Part shown: positions 1 through 11,520 of the stretch, one piece after another
Layout of the letters: every line of letters starts with the position of its first letter
Position numbering within the stretch: position 1 is the first letter of the stretch
Assembly (NCBI GenBank): GCA_947247005.1
Contig: OX365952.1
Location: 7,896,501 to 7,960,500 of the forward strand
Reading direction: 5' to 3'
DNA length: 64,000 bases
From: Spisula solida
Taxonomy: Eukaryota > Mollusca > Bivalvia > Venerida > Mactridae
Notes under the pieces: model-generated
Told to the model about the DNA's origin: nothing
Seen by the model: only the letters and a program-made list of their open reading frames with translations
Database searches by the model: none
Position numbers and translations under genes: made by a program

Positions 1-1320
1 AAGATTTTGAAACCAATTTTTGCATGGTTTAGACAACAGAACATCAGATGTTCTTATTATATTGACGATTCATTGAATATGAACAAAGACAAAATTTTAT
101 GTAAGAGTAATTGTGAGATTATGTTGGGAACTATGAAATCGTTAGGGTTTACGTACCATAAATGATGGGAAATCTATTGTGGTACCCTGTCAAAGAATTG
201 GATTCTTTGGATTTATTATTGATTCAGTTGAATTCAAGGTATTTTTAACTGATGAAAAAATTCAAAAAATAGTTAAAAAACCAAAATAGTAGTAGTAAGA
301 GAATTGGCTTCTTTTATTGGGTTGATTATCAATGCCTTTTATGCCAATTTTGAAGCTAGGTTGCACTATAGAACCTTGGAAAGAGATAAGATCAGAGGGC
401 TTGGTAGAGATATGGATTTTGAGAATAAGGTTAGGTTGTCTAATGATAGTAAGGAAGAACTACAATGGTGGTTAATTAATGTAGAGACTAAGAATGGTTG
501 ATTTATTAGACCAAGACCTGTGGATATCATTTGTCGCACAGATGCTTCTCTTGAAGGATTTGGAGGAGTTGATATGAATTCTTACTTGCATACTAATGGT
601 AGATGGACTGTAAGTGAATCTTGTCATGCAATTAATTATTTACTATATATAGTTGTTGGCAGTTTTTTATACTATTCAGTCGTTATATCATGATGTTATG
701 GATGTACATATTGAGGTTCAGTCTGATAATGTATGTGCAGTTGCTTATATAAATGATATGGGTGGCATGAATTCTATAATTATGGATGAGTTAGCTAAAC
801 AGATATGGCAGTGGTGTATAGAACGTAACAGTGTTTTGTCAGCTATCCATATACCAGGAGTAGATAATGATTTAGCGGATTATTACTCAAGAAATTTTTC
901 TGACTCCACAGAGTGGATGCTTAAACCAGAAATCTTTTAGAGATTATGTAGACAGTGTTTTACACCTGATATAGATTTGTTTTCATCTAGATTAAACAAA
1001 CAAGTTAATAGGTTTGTTACTTGGTTTCCAGAACCAGGGGCGGAATTTGTTAATGCTTTTTCTCAATCTTGGAATAAGTATTCCCCTCTTTTATTTCCTC
1101 CTTTCAATTTGATAGGTAAGGTTATAAATAAGGTTTGTGAGGATAAGGTAGAAGAAGCATTATTGATTGTTCCTTATTGGCCTTCTATGTCCTGGTTTCC
1201 ATTGTTGTTAGAGAATTTATGTTCTTATCCTATCAGGCTGCCAAGGCACAGAGATTTATTGTCACTTCCTCACAACATGATGAACCATCCATTGGGCAAG
1301 AGACTGAAGATGTTCGCAGT
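1..1320 (+). pseudogene. DIRS retrotransposon RT-RNase H (decayed, 5' end outside window)
   Basis: Conceptual translation shows the end of a reverse transcriptase with the catalytic box YIDDSLN (about 55-80). A frame change near 165 leads to a conserved RT tail (GFFGFIIDS). Next comes an RNase H start (ICRTDASLEGFGG, about 530-570) and an RNase H end (VQSDNVCAVAYINDMGG, then IHIPGVDNDLADYYSR, 710-890). The block at 977-1320 (DLFSSRLN, WFPEPGAE, VPYWPSMSWFPLL) is the linker usually found between RNase H and recombinase in DIRS elements. Stops or frame changes occur near 165, 290, 500 and 640-700, so it is inactive. RT plus RNase H followed by a tyrosine recombinase, with no DDE integrase, is diagnostic of the DIRS order. 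The 5' part lies left of the window. Confidence 0.85.
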
Positions 1321-1329
1321 TATTATATC

Positions 1330-2281
1330 CGGGAATCACTTCAGAGTCTAGGGCTTTGTAAAGACGCAGCAGAATTCATCCTCGAGTCATGGGCTCCAGG
1401 GACAAAGAAGCAATATCAACATGCTTGGACTAAGTGGTGTCTGTGGAACAGTATCAGGTTTGGAGATCCATTTCATGCGTCTGAAGCATTAGTGGTGAAT
1501 TATTTATTTTACTTGTTTAAGCTTGGTAGGTCCTATTCAGTTATTAATACACATAAGGCAACATTGCTTCAGACTTTACCATTTTTTGGTAATAGCTGGT
1601 GTAAGGAATGTAAACTTATTCAAAGATTTATGAGAAGCGTTTTCAGGAACAAGCCCCCTAGACCGAAATATTTATTTACTTGGGATGTATCAATCGTGTT
1701 GAAGTATCTTAAGGCGTTGATGCCTTTGGAGAAGATTTCCATGAAGTGTTTGACTTATAAATGTGTGGCTTTAATTGCTTTAGCTACAGCTCCTAGAGAA
1801 CAAACGTTAGTTTCTATGCATATAGATAATATGTTCATTGAGCAGCAGGTAGTTGTTTTTTCTTCAGGATATGTTAAAGGTGTCTAGAGAGGGACATGTT
1901 TATAATTTAAGGATTGAACATTTTCAGGATGAATCGTTATGTGCTATGCACACCTTATTACATTATTTGTCTAGGACAGAGAAGAGTAGGTTGTCTAGAT
2001 ATGTGTTTATATCTTATGTTACTTTTAAGGCAGTGTCGTCTAGTTCTATAGCTAGATGGTTGAAAAGTGTATTACATTTATCAGGGATAGATCCTAATAA
2101 GTTTAAAGCTCATAGTTTTAGAGGGGCATCAGCTTCAGCAGCTTATAATAAAGGTTGTAGTTTAAGTAGTATTTTAACTACAGCGGATTGGAAGAATGAT
2201 AAAAACTTTAAGAAATTTTATTTCAGACAATGTGAAAAGAAAAACAATACATCTTTTACTGATGCTGTTTTTCAGATGTGA
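1330..2281 (+). pseudogene. DIRS tyrosine recombinase (one frameshift)
   Basis: This would integrate the circular DIRS cDNA without leaving a target duplication. The N-terminal SAM-like part is readable (SWAPGTKKQYQHAWTKWC). The first catalytic arginine is in TAPREQTL (about 1790-1805). The reading frame changes by one at the T-run near 1855-1861, then continues to a stop at 2279-2281. The second half has the HxxR box (HSFRGAS, about 2109-2130) and a terminal tyrosine in NFKKFYFR, the R-H-R-Y set of tyrosine recombinases. Only one frameshift breaks an otherwise open frame, so this copy is younger or better preserved than the RT portion upstream. Confidence 0.85.
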
Positions 2282-2480
2282 TGTGTTGCAGTGAATTTAT
2301 GGAACTTGTAGACTTATATTAATATTATGATAATAATTTAAGTTCTTATATATGTTTTATGATATCTTAGATAATAATCTATGTTTATTAATTTAAGAGG
2401 GTATTAAATAGGTATACATTTTATTTGTGTTTTGTTGACTTTGAAGATGCTATACATGTGAAAGCCAAAGGCTTTGTGAA

Positions 2481-2897
2481 AAATAATGGCCCCTCATCCA
2501 AGCTTTAGTGCAGGATGAAGGGCATTATTTGAATAAAGCCGGAGGCTGAGCATGTATTTACCCTCCCTTTAGTTTGATTTTTGGTTTATGAGTCATTTAG
2601 TTTAAGGATATGCAGTGTGTATTGGTTTTATTTTATTTCAGCAGTTATTTTATGGTGTTTGCCCACCCTAGTGTATACATGATTGCATTATTAACAAAAC
2701 TTATCGTTTAAGTGCGAGTATTTGGGCAAGGTGCGCGCGCATTTGTGTATTACACGGCGTAGCGGTTTTTTCTGCGTATCGTTAAAGTTGCGCCCGCTTT
2801 TCAGTAGGTCCAGAAAGGAATGCTATACATGCTCAGCCTCCGGCTTTATTCAAATAATGACCTTCATCCTGCACTAAAGCTTGAATGAGGGGCCATT
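2481..2897. repeat. inverted repeat at DIRS 3' end (internal complementary region / terminal repeat)
   Basis: The arm at 2481-2553 is matched in reverse complement by 2819-2897, with few mismatches over about 72 bp; the shared core contains CTTTAGTGCAGGATGAAGG. About 265 bp of spacer separates them. A short direct repeat TGCTATACATG lies at 2448-2458 and 2821-2831. In DIRS elements an internal complementary region near the 3' end is complementary to the terminal repeats, and this arrangement fits that (inference). The right end of the element is therefore placed near 2900. Confidence 0.65.
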
Positions 2898-2899
2898 TT

Positions 2900-3600
2900 C
2901 TGACCTACCTTCTTTACCTATATTTTGGCATGTTACCAGAAACCAAGTTTTTAGTCCTTTATATGCATGCACAGAATGAACAGAAGTGCTTAAAGCATGT
3001 TATATTGCAGAATAAAAGTACAAGTGAATTACTGTTTTATAATTGTCTTCACTTTTACCAATAATCAGCTTAACACAATTGACAATAGCAGACTTTAATA
3101 GTACATGTGTAGGTGTTATTTGCTAAGAACTGTTTAAGTACAACCATGCATATTTCTTTTGTAAATGTTAAAGTAAACAATTATGAAGAGGCTATTAAAG
3201 CTGCTCATCAAATGGTGGTCATTAAAAACTTGGACATTGTTTTACTTACTGTACCAGTATATAAGGTAAGTCTGGGTCATGGGCATTACAGATGGACCAA
3301 TTTTGGCATTGAATGCAAATCAATGCAAATCAATGCCTTTAAGCTTTTATTTTTCATTTATGAGCTTTGTTCCGTGGAGAAAAACGGTATTATTGCATTA
3401 CGCTACTCAGGTTATCTGCATTCAGGCGCCTGACAATGATCAAATATTCATGGAATGTAATGCGAGTACATTTTTTGTATTAAATACTATAAATATTTAT
3501 ATAATATAATGAAATATCAATTAATAATTCAACATTTTCCAGCCGTAATGATAATATTCTCTGTATTCTCATACGGTAGTCACTAATAAAAGTACATTTA
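2900..3600. other. intergenic, no feature apart from the 3113-3267 fragment
   Basis: AT-rich sequence following the DIRS end. No repeat family shared with the rest of the window was seen. Confidence 0.5.
3113..3267 (+). other. possible orphan exon or decayed coding fragment
   Basis: An open frame reads ISFVNVKVNNYEEAIKAAHQ and on to VLLTVPVYK, then meets a perfect donor (AAG|gtaagt at 3267/3268). The composition looks protein-like, but I recognise no family, see no partner exon, and cannot define a convincing acceptor. It could be an exon of an unseen gene, a transposon remnant, or chance. Confidence 0.2.
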
Positions 3601-3866
3601 AACAAGAGATATTTATTTTGTAAAATAGGTATACCCCCATGGCAGCCCAATAGTCAGAAATGGTAAGGTCACAGTGACCTTGACCTTTGACCTATTGACC
3701 TAAAATTCAATAGAGCTCATTTACTTTTGCTGGCCAACCTCCATGTAAAGTTTGAAGATCATAGGGCAAAGTGTTCATGAGTTATTGAACTGAAACTATT
3801 TTGTCTACAGACAGACCGACATGTGAGAAGCAATATACCCCCTCATCAAAGATAGGAGACATAATT
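3601..3866 (-). repeat. HINE-like repeat, T(G/C)ATGAGGGGG subfamily
   Basis: Read on the minus strand it starts near 3866 with ATTATG and a short hairpin around GAGG/CCTC. It carries the tract about the drug-like phrase 'toggle' of GTCTGTCTGTAGAC and the TTGACCT-rich interior. It ends with a TATTTTACAAAATA hairpin followed by CTCTTGTT (AACAAGAG at 3601 on the plus strand). The same family recurs at 22386-22636 and, degraded, at 7010-7400. Confidence 0.6.
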
Positions 3867-3870
3867 ATGT

Positions 3871-4440
3871 TGAAACAACATTTCAATCAAGTTAAGAGCG
3901 CTATACCATATTTCTCAAGAATACATTTGCGTAAATGCCTAAGCAACTATACGCTAAGTGCCTTGTATGTTTGCGTATTTCATAAATATTTCTCTTAAGC
4001 TTATAATGTGTAAGTGCATTTTATGTAAACATCTATATCTAAGGTAATATTTAACATTAATGGATGTCAGACTTTGCAAGAAAATGTAGGCGGCACTTTT
4101 AAGAAACAGGCATCTATATAATACAGATTAATCAGAACCTGACTGACTTTGCATGTCCTTTATAAGTAATTGTTTCACTAAAATGACCTGGGCATTTGCT
4201 CATTCATAATTGCCATTTTGCACCAAAGTAGGATTAACAACAGCGTTCAATGAATAGTGCACTCCACAACTCTCAGTGCCATGCTTGGATAGTATTATCA
4301 TTGTTTGTTCAAGACAAAATGGTTTATATAGCTGCAGCATTACTCTCTTCTGTGTAGAGGTTGGGGCTTCAGTCCAAAAGGGCAGATAATTTTTACAAAA
4401 TGCTTGATAGAGTTACCTAACCCTGTGTAGGAGTTGGGGT
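3871..4440. other. intergenic, nothing recognised
   Basis: AT-rich unique-looking sequence without a supportable frame or repeat. Confidence 0.4.
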
Positions 4441-4459
4441 TATAATGGTGAACAAGTAT

Positions 4460-4540
4460 ACCGAGGGCTTGGTGCTAAACTATGGTAACTACATCAATTT
4501 CTATAGGCATGTACCATAGTTTTGCACTAAGCCCTCGATA
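4460..4540. repeat. short foldback element
   Basis: Two arms of about 30 bp (GAGGGCTTGGTGCTAAACTA at 4463-4482; its near complement at 4513-4537) surround a loop of about 20 bp. This is a strong DNA or RNA hairpin; a minimal foldback transposon is the simplest reading. Confidence 0.6.
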
Positions 4541-4660
4541 CGCAAAGTATCAAAGCAATATGTGAATGGAAGATACCAGAGGTAAAAATCTTGTACCTAA
4601 ACTCAACATTAGCATAATACGCCAACCCTCAGGTGACTGCAATAGCACCCCTTCTTCGAA

Positions 4661-4871
4661 TACTGTAAACCAATTTACTTTTGTGAATACTAACTTTCAC
4701 GTTTTGCTGATTGTTGGCATATTTATGACTACAATCTTTCGCGTTTTTAAGTTTCCTGCAATGTCCATATTAATGTTTTAAGCACTTTCGCAGCGACTTA
4801 ATTTCGCAAATTCTACAACTCGCAAACTCTGCGAAACTAAATCACTCGAACCAATTTTTAGGTTTACAGTA
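4661..4871. mobile_element. MITE with TACTGTAAACC termini (TA target, Tc1/mariner-like)
   Basis: The ends are inverted: TACTGTAAACCAATTTA on the left and CCAATTTTTAGGTTTACAGTA-type sequence on the right, giving terminal repeats of about 16-20 bp. Both ends begin with TA, consistent with a TA target duplication. About 210 bp, non-coding. Confidence 0.6.
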
Positions 4872-6021
4872 GAGGCCGTTCTAAGGTGTCTTCTGTAGGA
4901 AATATTTCATGATTGAAAATCATGGCAATTTTTCACACAAAAAACAAATCAGTTTCCCATTGGTAACAAATTCAAAAAAAATATTCCCAAAGTTAAAAAA
5001 AGCTGAAATTGCAAATGGCATTTTGCAATAAAATTCAACCAGACATCAAGCCACTCACCTGAAAACCTCCTTCCTTTAACTCCCACTAAACAACACAAGT
5101 ACTTCTGTATTCTAATCAAACTGGCCCAACTTTCTCTCTATACTGTCAGAATACAACAAGGAAATATCGCTCTATTGATCACAGATCAGCTTCAGTATTG
5201 TTTTCGTACAAAATCCCCGAAATAATCCTACAAGAAAACAATGTATCCACTTCAGGCAGGAACAATTTAAAACAATATGCCAACTGAACAAAGACAGAAT
5301 CAAAATCAGATAATAACTTGGTCCCGTGGTACTATATGAAAATAGTTTCCAGTAGAAGACGAGCAATCACACAAGACTTGCTATATGGACATATAACGTA
5401 CAGTACAGTGGTAAGGTATTGATATTAAAGGTAACTGACTAAGGAACCAATAGCGGCAGTTAGCAGGAACATTCGAGGAACAATATTAGGTATATACAAT
5501 CTTGCTGTAGGGACAATTACCCCGAGATTTTCCAATAGTTTATAATGATTATTATATAGAAACATTGGAACTCATTCTGGGATACGCGTTCATGTTATTT
5601 CTAAGTACATAGACTTTAAGCTAATGTTTATAGATAAAAGTGAAGCTATTTTCGTGTGTGTGTTCCATTACAATTAGCCGATATTGATTTTGGTATTGGT
5701 GTTATAGAATCAAAGCGATCAAGGTACAAAAGTCACGATGTAGGAACAGAGACAGTCTGAACATAGTATGAAAACACTTTAACTTGTGTTAAAGGCTTTT
5801 TCTTGCAGTTTCTCCCGGGAGTGGTATGGGGTAAAAACAATAAAATATTCCCCAATATTAAAATAATTTTTTAAAACTTTAAGTATATGGGCAGTATATA
5901 TTACAGGGGCGTAGCTAGCAATACAGACGTACACACACTTTGTGTAACATTAATTTGAAAAGCAAAAACATAAATATGGCCAAAAATGGCTTTAAAAACA
6001 AAAGCTAAGGATGTTAGTCCT
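4872..6021. other. intergenic, nothing recognised
   Basis: AT-rich sequence; the small open frames here lack family resemblance, splice logic or signal sequence. Confidence 0.4.
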
Positions 6022-6025
6022 TTAA

Positions 6026-6487
6026 AGGGACTGCCTCACGTATTGGTGTATTGCAAAAATAAAATTAAATTGTCAAATATTCATGTAATTTTGGAATAGT
6101 TGTCTGTATATGCCATAAACAACCACATTGACATAAAAAATAACTTGGGAAACATCGGCATTTTGTAAAAAGTTAGCATTTTTACAGCCAAAATTCTACA
6201 GGGTATTACCCTAGAGAATTAGCACTACTATCACTTAAAATTGCCTGAAATTTGTTTCCATTCAATAAAAAACGAATTGCGAAATGAACAGAATACCTCA
6301 CAGATGTTTTGGCTTTAGTTATATCTGCGATATTTTCAAAAGGAAAAATACCGAGTGCTGAATATCAAGAGTGATTTAAATTACTTATGCCATAAATCTT
6401 TCAGTGGCTTTCTTTTACATAAATACTAGGTTAGGTAGGAAAATTACGTCATATAAAAATTTTAGCCCGATATGTGAGGCAGCACCT
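6026..6487. mobile_element. MITE with TTAA target duplication (piggyBac/Kolobok-like)
   Basis: TTAA at 6022-6025 is followed by AGGGACTGCCTCACGTATTG. The right end is the inverse (TATGTGAGGCAGCACCT) followed by TTAA at 6488-6491. TIRs are about 22 bp with a few mismatches. Internal sequence is AT-rich and non-coding. TTAA duplications are typical of piggyBac and Kolobok; no transposase is present to decide. Confidence 0.65.
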
Positions 6488-6491
6488 TTAA

Positions 6492-7009
6492 ATCCGAAGG
6501 TGAAGATTTTTTAACATCCAAACTCTGCATAAAACTGCACCATTTTCATTCAAAACTTGAAAAAAAATCTACGAGAGGGGAAATTCATGAACAACTCCAG
6601 GCTAGCCCATCCCTACCCCCCACCACTTTCAGGCATACATGCATTGCATCGACTTAAGCCTGGCTATGCCCTTGTATTATATTTGAAACAATATTAAAAA
6701 TGCAAACAAATTATAGATCTTTGAGCTTGTTCAGGAGTTATAGTGAATTAGAAGAATAATACAACATATCGAGGGCAGATAACTCTTACATAAAGATGGT
6801 CACATGAATTTTTGCATTTTTCTGTTTCTGATACCACACTTTGTATATATAATTACAAATTATGGACACATTATATTATAGGGTTTTTCTCCTCCTATCT
6901 CGCAAGAAAATACATCAAACACCTTTAATTGATAATGAAATAATGTCATTATACCTGTATTAGTTCATAAAGTACAAAGGCACTGCATAGTTAAGCCCCA
7001 TTCTTCGAT
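6492..7009. other. intergenic, nothing recognised
   Basis: AT-rich, with no convincing frame or repeat boundary. Confidence 0.4.
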
Positions 7010-7400
7010 TTAGAGAGGGCATAATTCACTCGCACATGTTGGCCTGTTGGTAGACTGAACGATTTTCGTTCAGAACTCAACAATGCTTGGTCTCCAGGGA
7101 TATGGAACCATTACATGGAGAATGGTCAGCAACTCCTATTTGATTTTTAGGTCAAAGTTCAAGGTCGTCGTAACCTTTAACATGAATACAGTAAATGGAC
7201 CAAATGGTTTCTGATCAATAACTCCAGAAATGGTTGGGCCAAGGATCCTTTCAATTTTATAGAGAGGTTGGTTATGTGCATCATCAAAAGTTGACCTCTA
7301 GTGATTTTGAGGTCAGTAGGTCAATGGGGTGCCATGATCTTAAACATAACAGACTATTGGGCAGCCATGAGGCATAAATGTTTTACGAACATCTCCTGTT
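7010..7400 (+). repeat. HINE-like repeat, degraded copy
   Basis: It shares its interior phrases (agtaggtcaatgg, ccaagga/ccaaggatcctt, gggcagccat) with 3601-3866 (inverted) and 22386-22636. It ends with the hairpin ATGTTTTACGAACAT followed by CTCCTGTT, a one-base variant of the CTCTTGTT terminus. The 5' hairpin is not preserved. Confidence 0.55.
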
Positions 7401-7433
7401 ATTTTCATGGGCATAAAAGAGCAATTTCCACAT

Positions 7434-7449
7434 GGGGGGGGGGGGGGGG
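7434..7449 (+). repeat. G16 homopolymer
   Basis: Sixteen consecutive G. Similar C-runs occur at 22391-22401, 47140-47156 and 62599-62616; lengths may be unreliable in an assembly. Confidence 0.9.
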
Positions 7450-8061
7450 ACATTGGGTGTAGGCCAACTCACAAAGTTATAAGAAAACAATGGAACAATT
7501 AGGTGTATTTTGGGCATTCTTGGTTAGTTATTTGGTATTAAAGCAGCGCAGGTGTATAGTCTTTATTTAATGAGTTGTCAGACTTATTCTTGTGCATGAC
7601 CTTTTATGGGGAGGGGCTTAGCATTAAGCTATTTGACAGAAATGGCAAAGAACAACGTTAATCTGAATAGCATGCCACACAATTTAGGCAGCTCTTTCTG
7701 ATCTATACAAAGATGTGTAATATTAAACAAAATATTGAGAAAGATGATTGAAATAAATATAAAACTTAGAGAAACCCCAAAGGAGTGTGGACATTCTCAA
7801 ATTGTTTACTGCAGCCCATGGGTTGGACTGAAAAATCAACTTACCCAAGGACTAGATTTACTTGCCGAAGAAAACACAAAATTCAAGTTTCATTCATTTA
7901 TTTATCTAGTCATGCAAGCATGAGCGTACTATATTCACCATGTAACTGATACAATTATTGATCATTAAATCATTTTTGGTCGGTATTTTAAGGATATGGC
8001 ATTTAATATTATTTTCTCGTGATAATTTGCACTTCCCCCTTGGCAAACCAGGTGAGCAAAC
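7450..8061. other. intergenic, nothing recognised
   Basis: Small open frames only; none has recognisable content. Confidence 0.4.
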
Positions 8062-8333
8062 CGCCTCCTCGATAGCCTAGTTGTCGAGCGTTCGCTTCCA
8101 GTGCGGGTGGTCTCGGGTTCGATCCCTGACCGCGTCATACCAAAGACAAAATAAAAATGATACATTGTACCAAAAATTCCCTTGCTAGACGCTCAGCATA
8201 AAAGGGAAACTGGCTTCTCTTCTCACATACCCTTGTGGCGATGGATAACATCAGGAATGAGGTGTCGAGAGTGATTAATATAAGTTGGAAAAACTTGTTT
8301 CACAATCGACCTTAAATAAATTAGTATAAATTA
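8062..8333 (+). mobile_element. tRNA-derived SINE, copy 1
   Basis: The head contains pol III boxes: A-box-like TAGCCTAGTTGTCGAGCG and B-box GGTTCGATCCC. The conserved body (GGTACC/TGTACCA, TTCCCTTGCTAGACGCTCAGC, GAGGTGTCGAGAGTGATTAA) and tail (CGACCTTAAATAAATTAG) follow. The copy at 29760-30020 matches over its whole length; a third, interrupted copy is at 24815-25205. Confidence 0.85.
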
Positions 8334-8790
8334 AACCAGGTAAAAAAATCTACTTGCCCGCTGGAAAAAAGCCCAAGTCGGGCAAGTCGGACAAGTCGGA
8401 CATAGGAATTTCCCACCATCATTGAGCATGAAGCACCTGTACTGAATCCACGGTTTGCTTCTGACACATCATCAAGTCTTTGACAGTTTCACAATAATTG
8501 TTGATCTTAGAATAAACCATTCTCGTTCACCAGAGTATTCTTCGTCCGAAGTCTGGGAACTTGACTAACCACTGATGTATGAGGATGAGAATAAACAAAT
8601 GTTGCTGATTGAATTAAATCAGTTTTAAAAATTTTGAGATACATATGTAGCAGTATTGGGAATGTTGACAGTTTCTGGAACTACTTGAATGCGGATTCAC
8701 ATAGCAGTCAAAAGGCGGTTCAGGTTGCATTAAGAAATGGGCAATGGTAGTATTGAGAGGCTTAAGGCCTCCCAAAAATTATGTATGACA

Positions 8791-9640
8791 CTCAAGCGAT
8801 TTAAAAACGCACCACTTGTGAAATGTCAATTTAATTGTTGAAAACATTGTTCTATGGTTCTTTGACTTCAGGTAAATAATCTTCAGTCGATGGACAATGT
8901 GTTATGCTATACTTATGTCACTTAACGAGTTTGAAATAAGTTATGCTATTATTAACAGGGTGACCCATGTACATGAACGTCACAATATCTAAACGGGAGA
9001 AAATCCTTGTACAAAATTATTTACCTCTTCATTGGCAATGATGAAAGTAATAATGCAATAGTATATTTTTAACTTATCCGTTGACACCCTGCATTCATTT
9101 AACATTGTGTGCAGTCATGGGGAACCGATTCAAGTGATGCAACATGTGTTCATGTTGACCCCTGGCTCAGAGTCATACCGTTGGACTGGGCTGATCGTAG
9201 TCGGTCTTTGACTGTTTCATTCGCAAATAATCGCTGTTCTAAGCACACACTCGTCGTTTGGTGGCAGCTGAACCGCCCTGCTACGACACCATATGGCTCA
9301 TTTAAGCTTGTAGCGAAACCGAAAGCATCCGAACAAATACACGGCCAACTGAAACTATTGTTTATGTTGTTTTTTCAGTGTGTACGCATACAGCGTACAA
9401 TTTCAAGCGAATATCGATCCGAGACGTGAAAACGATCGCGGTGCATGTGCAAAGCATGCAAAACCAGAAAAGTTGTGCTCCAGGGGGCTATTCCAAATTA
9501 TAATGTTTCTATTTTCGTTGCCTTGGTTAAAGGTTATAAGCTGGAGATATACGCTAGACAATGAATTTTTAGGAGAAAATTAGTTTTGACAAAATTCGGT
9601 TATTTTTTATACTGGTGCGTTTTTAAATCGTTTGAGGGTA
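8791..9640. repeat. inverted-repeat-bounded segment with CpG-richer core
   Basis: The arm CTCAAGCGATTTAAAAACGC (8791 on) recurs inverted as GCGTTTTTAAATCGTTTGAG (9617-9636). The enclosed about 850 bp includes a stretch (9110-9470) visibly richer in CpG than the surroundings. Its 106-codon frame has no recognisable content. A non-autonomous DNA transposon is likely. A second small pair CAGGGTG/CACCCTG at 8956 and 9085-9091 may be a nested MITE. Confidence 0.4.
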
Positions 9641-9649
9641 TAATATTAC

Positions 9650-10226
9650 TTGAAGGATACCTGTAGGATGATCTTGGGCTCTGTTACAAGTAAGGACAGT
9701 GTCCTTTTTAAGTCCCCCTCCTTGTAGACTTGATGTAGCACAATCTCGTATGGTTAGTCACAATTACATCCGATTATAGATACTGGTCACAGTTTGATAT
9801 GTATGTGGCACTCAAACAGTCATCCAATTAACAGAGCAACAGATAAGGTTTTAGTAAATTGAATATTTTACCCTGAGTTTCAATTTTGTTTGGGTTTTGA
9901 CAAATTTTAATTGGGTATTAGATAAAACTCATAGGGTAAAAGATCTTTTATGTACTATTTTTCACAATAACATCATTTTCTATAAGGGTATTTCAGATTT
10001 TCTTTTTTTTTTCTTACTCCCTCCTCCCAAAATCTATCGGTTTTTTAAAAAAATTAATTGGGTAATTACCCAAATACGCAGTTTATCTGTAGCTCTGGTC
10101 TGATGATTATCATTCTACAAACCAAAGCCTAGTGCTGCTGATCTCTTGGCTCAGAGTCAATTTGTTTATTAGTATCATGTCACTGTAAATCATAAATCAC
10201 GGAAGCAACAAAATAAAATTAAATAA
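9650..10226. other. intergenic, nothing recognised
   Basis: AT-rich sequence with long T-runs near 9990-10010; no supportable feature. Confidence 0.4.
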
Positions 10227-10885
10227 AACAAGAGCCAATTTCACATGGCCATCCCCCGCAGTAGTTTGTTACTAACGGGTGTTTAACCAAAGGGAGATAA
10301 TTTCAAAACTTGGATACATAGAGTTATGGTCCTTGGTCACTGCACTTGTCCTAGTTGCCACTAATTCACATATCAAGTTTCAAGTCAATACCTAACATAG
10401 CTTTAAAGTTATGCTCTGGACAAATTTTTATTTTAAACTTAAATAAAGGGCGATAATTCAAAACTGGGCTACATAGAGTTATGGTCTGTACATAGTCACT
10501 GCACTTCTCCTAGTTGCAATCTTCTTATATGTAAAGTTTCAAGTCAATCAATTGAAAAATATTATAAAATTCAACGAAGGGAGATAATTCCACGATTGGG
10601 CTACATAGAGTTTACTGTTATGGTTCTTGGTGACTGCACTTCTCCTAGTTGCCACCTATTCATATTTCAAGTTTCAGATCAATACCTTCAAGTTATGCTC
10701 TGGACCAAAAACTATTTCCAAATTAAACAAGGGGAGATAATTTCCAAAACTGGGCCATATACCAGTAAAGTTATGGTTCTTGGCCACCGCACTTCTCCTA
10801 GGTGTCATCTATACACCTATCAAGTTTCAAATCAATACCTCAAATAGTTTAAGAGTTATGCTCTGGACAAAATATGGGGCGGATG
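10227..10885 (-). repeat. HINE-like element with four tandem units, 5'-truncated
   Basis: The left edge AACAAGAGCC plus hairpin GCCAATTTCACATGGC is the inverse of the family 3' end (hairpin then CTCTTGTT). Inside are about four diverged direct repeats of about 130-150 bp with AAGGGAGATAATT, TTATGGTCCTTGG, CACTTCTCCTAGTTGC, AAGTTTCAAGTCAATACC and GTTATGCTCTGGAC. The same family lies in the opposite orientation at 23676-24599. Confidence 0.65.
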
Positions 10886-11475
10886 GGCGTAATAATACTA
10901 TTACTGTATTTATAATCAAATATTGAATTCATCAGACAAAAACAGAACACAATGTTAGAGAACTAAAAATGTCAAAATTAGAAAAACTTCAAAAGGGGCC
11001 ATCACTCTGTCATGCATGATAAATCAATTACAAGTAAACGGTATGCACTTTATCCACATATGGCTAGATATTTAAAATGTGTTGTTTTTGTTAGTTATTT
11101 ATGTTAACTAGATTATAAACAATAATTGCAAATCGGATTAATCCTAACCTCACCATAATTCTTGGAAACTCAAGAGCTTGCTTCCTGACCAATGCTTACA
11201 TCATTGATATTTTTTGACAACATTTTAATTATAGACGACATGTTATTCACAAAACTGTCTTGAATATTGAAGTAATGATTTATATGTCTGTTAAAAATAC
11301 AAAGGGACTTCATGACAACACAGCATTTGTAATAAATAATACTATTTTAATTCAATGATATAAGCGACATTGTAGAACCAAAACAAAACAACGGCTCGTG
11401 AGTTTTGTCCAATTTTGCTTGATGTTCGTGGAACCGGCCAGTGTCAGAAAATAACGACGTATTCACGAATTTGAC
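10886..11475 (+). other. upstream region of ERI1, no defined promoter motif
   Basis: About 590 bp before the ERI1 start codon. No TATA box at a persuasive distance; the last 100 bp is somewhat richer in CpG (ccggcc, aacgacg, cacgaa), as expected of a housekeeping promoter. No repeat recognised. Confidence 0.4.
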
Positions 11476-11520
11476 ATGGCAACAAGCGACCTTCCTATTG
11501 AATTACCTACTGAACCTCTA
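11476..11520 (+). CDS. ERI1: ERI1 exon 1 (start codon)
   Basis: ATG and 14 further codons, MATSDLPIELPTEPL, ending in CTA|gtaagt. Phase 0. Confidence 0.75.

Noticed and set aside
8062..8135. Functional tRNA gene
   Set aside because: The head does not fold into a full cloverleaf and is followed by the SINE body shared with 29760-30020.
9109..9429. 106-codon open frame
   Set aside because: Falls within the inverted-repeat-bounded segment 8791-9640 and contains no family motif.
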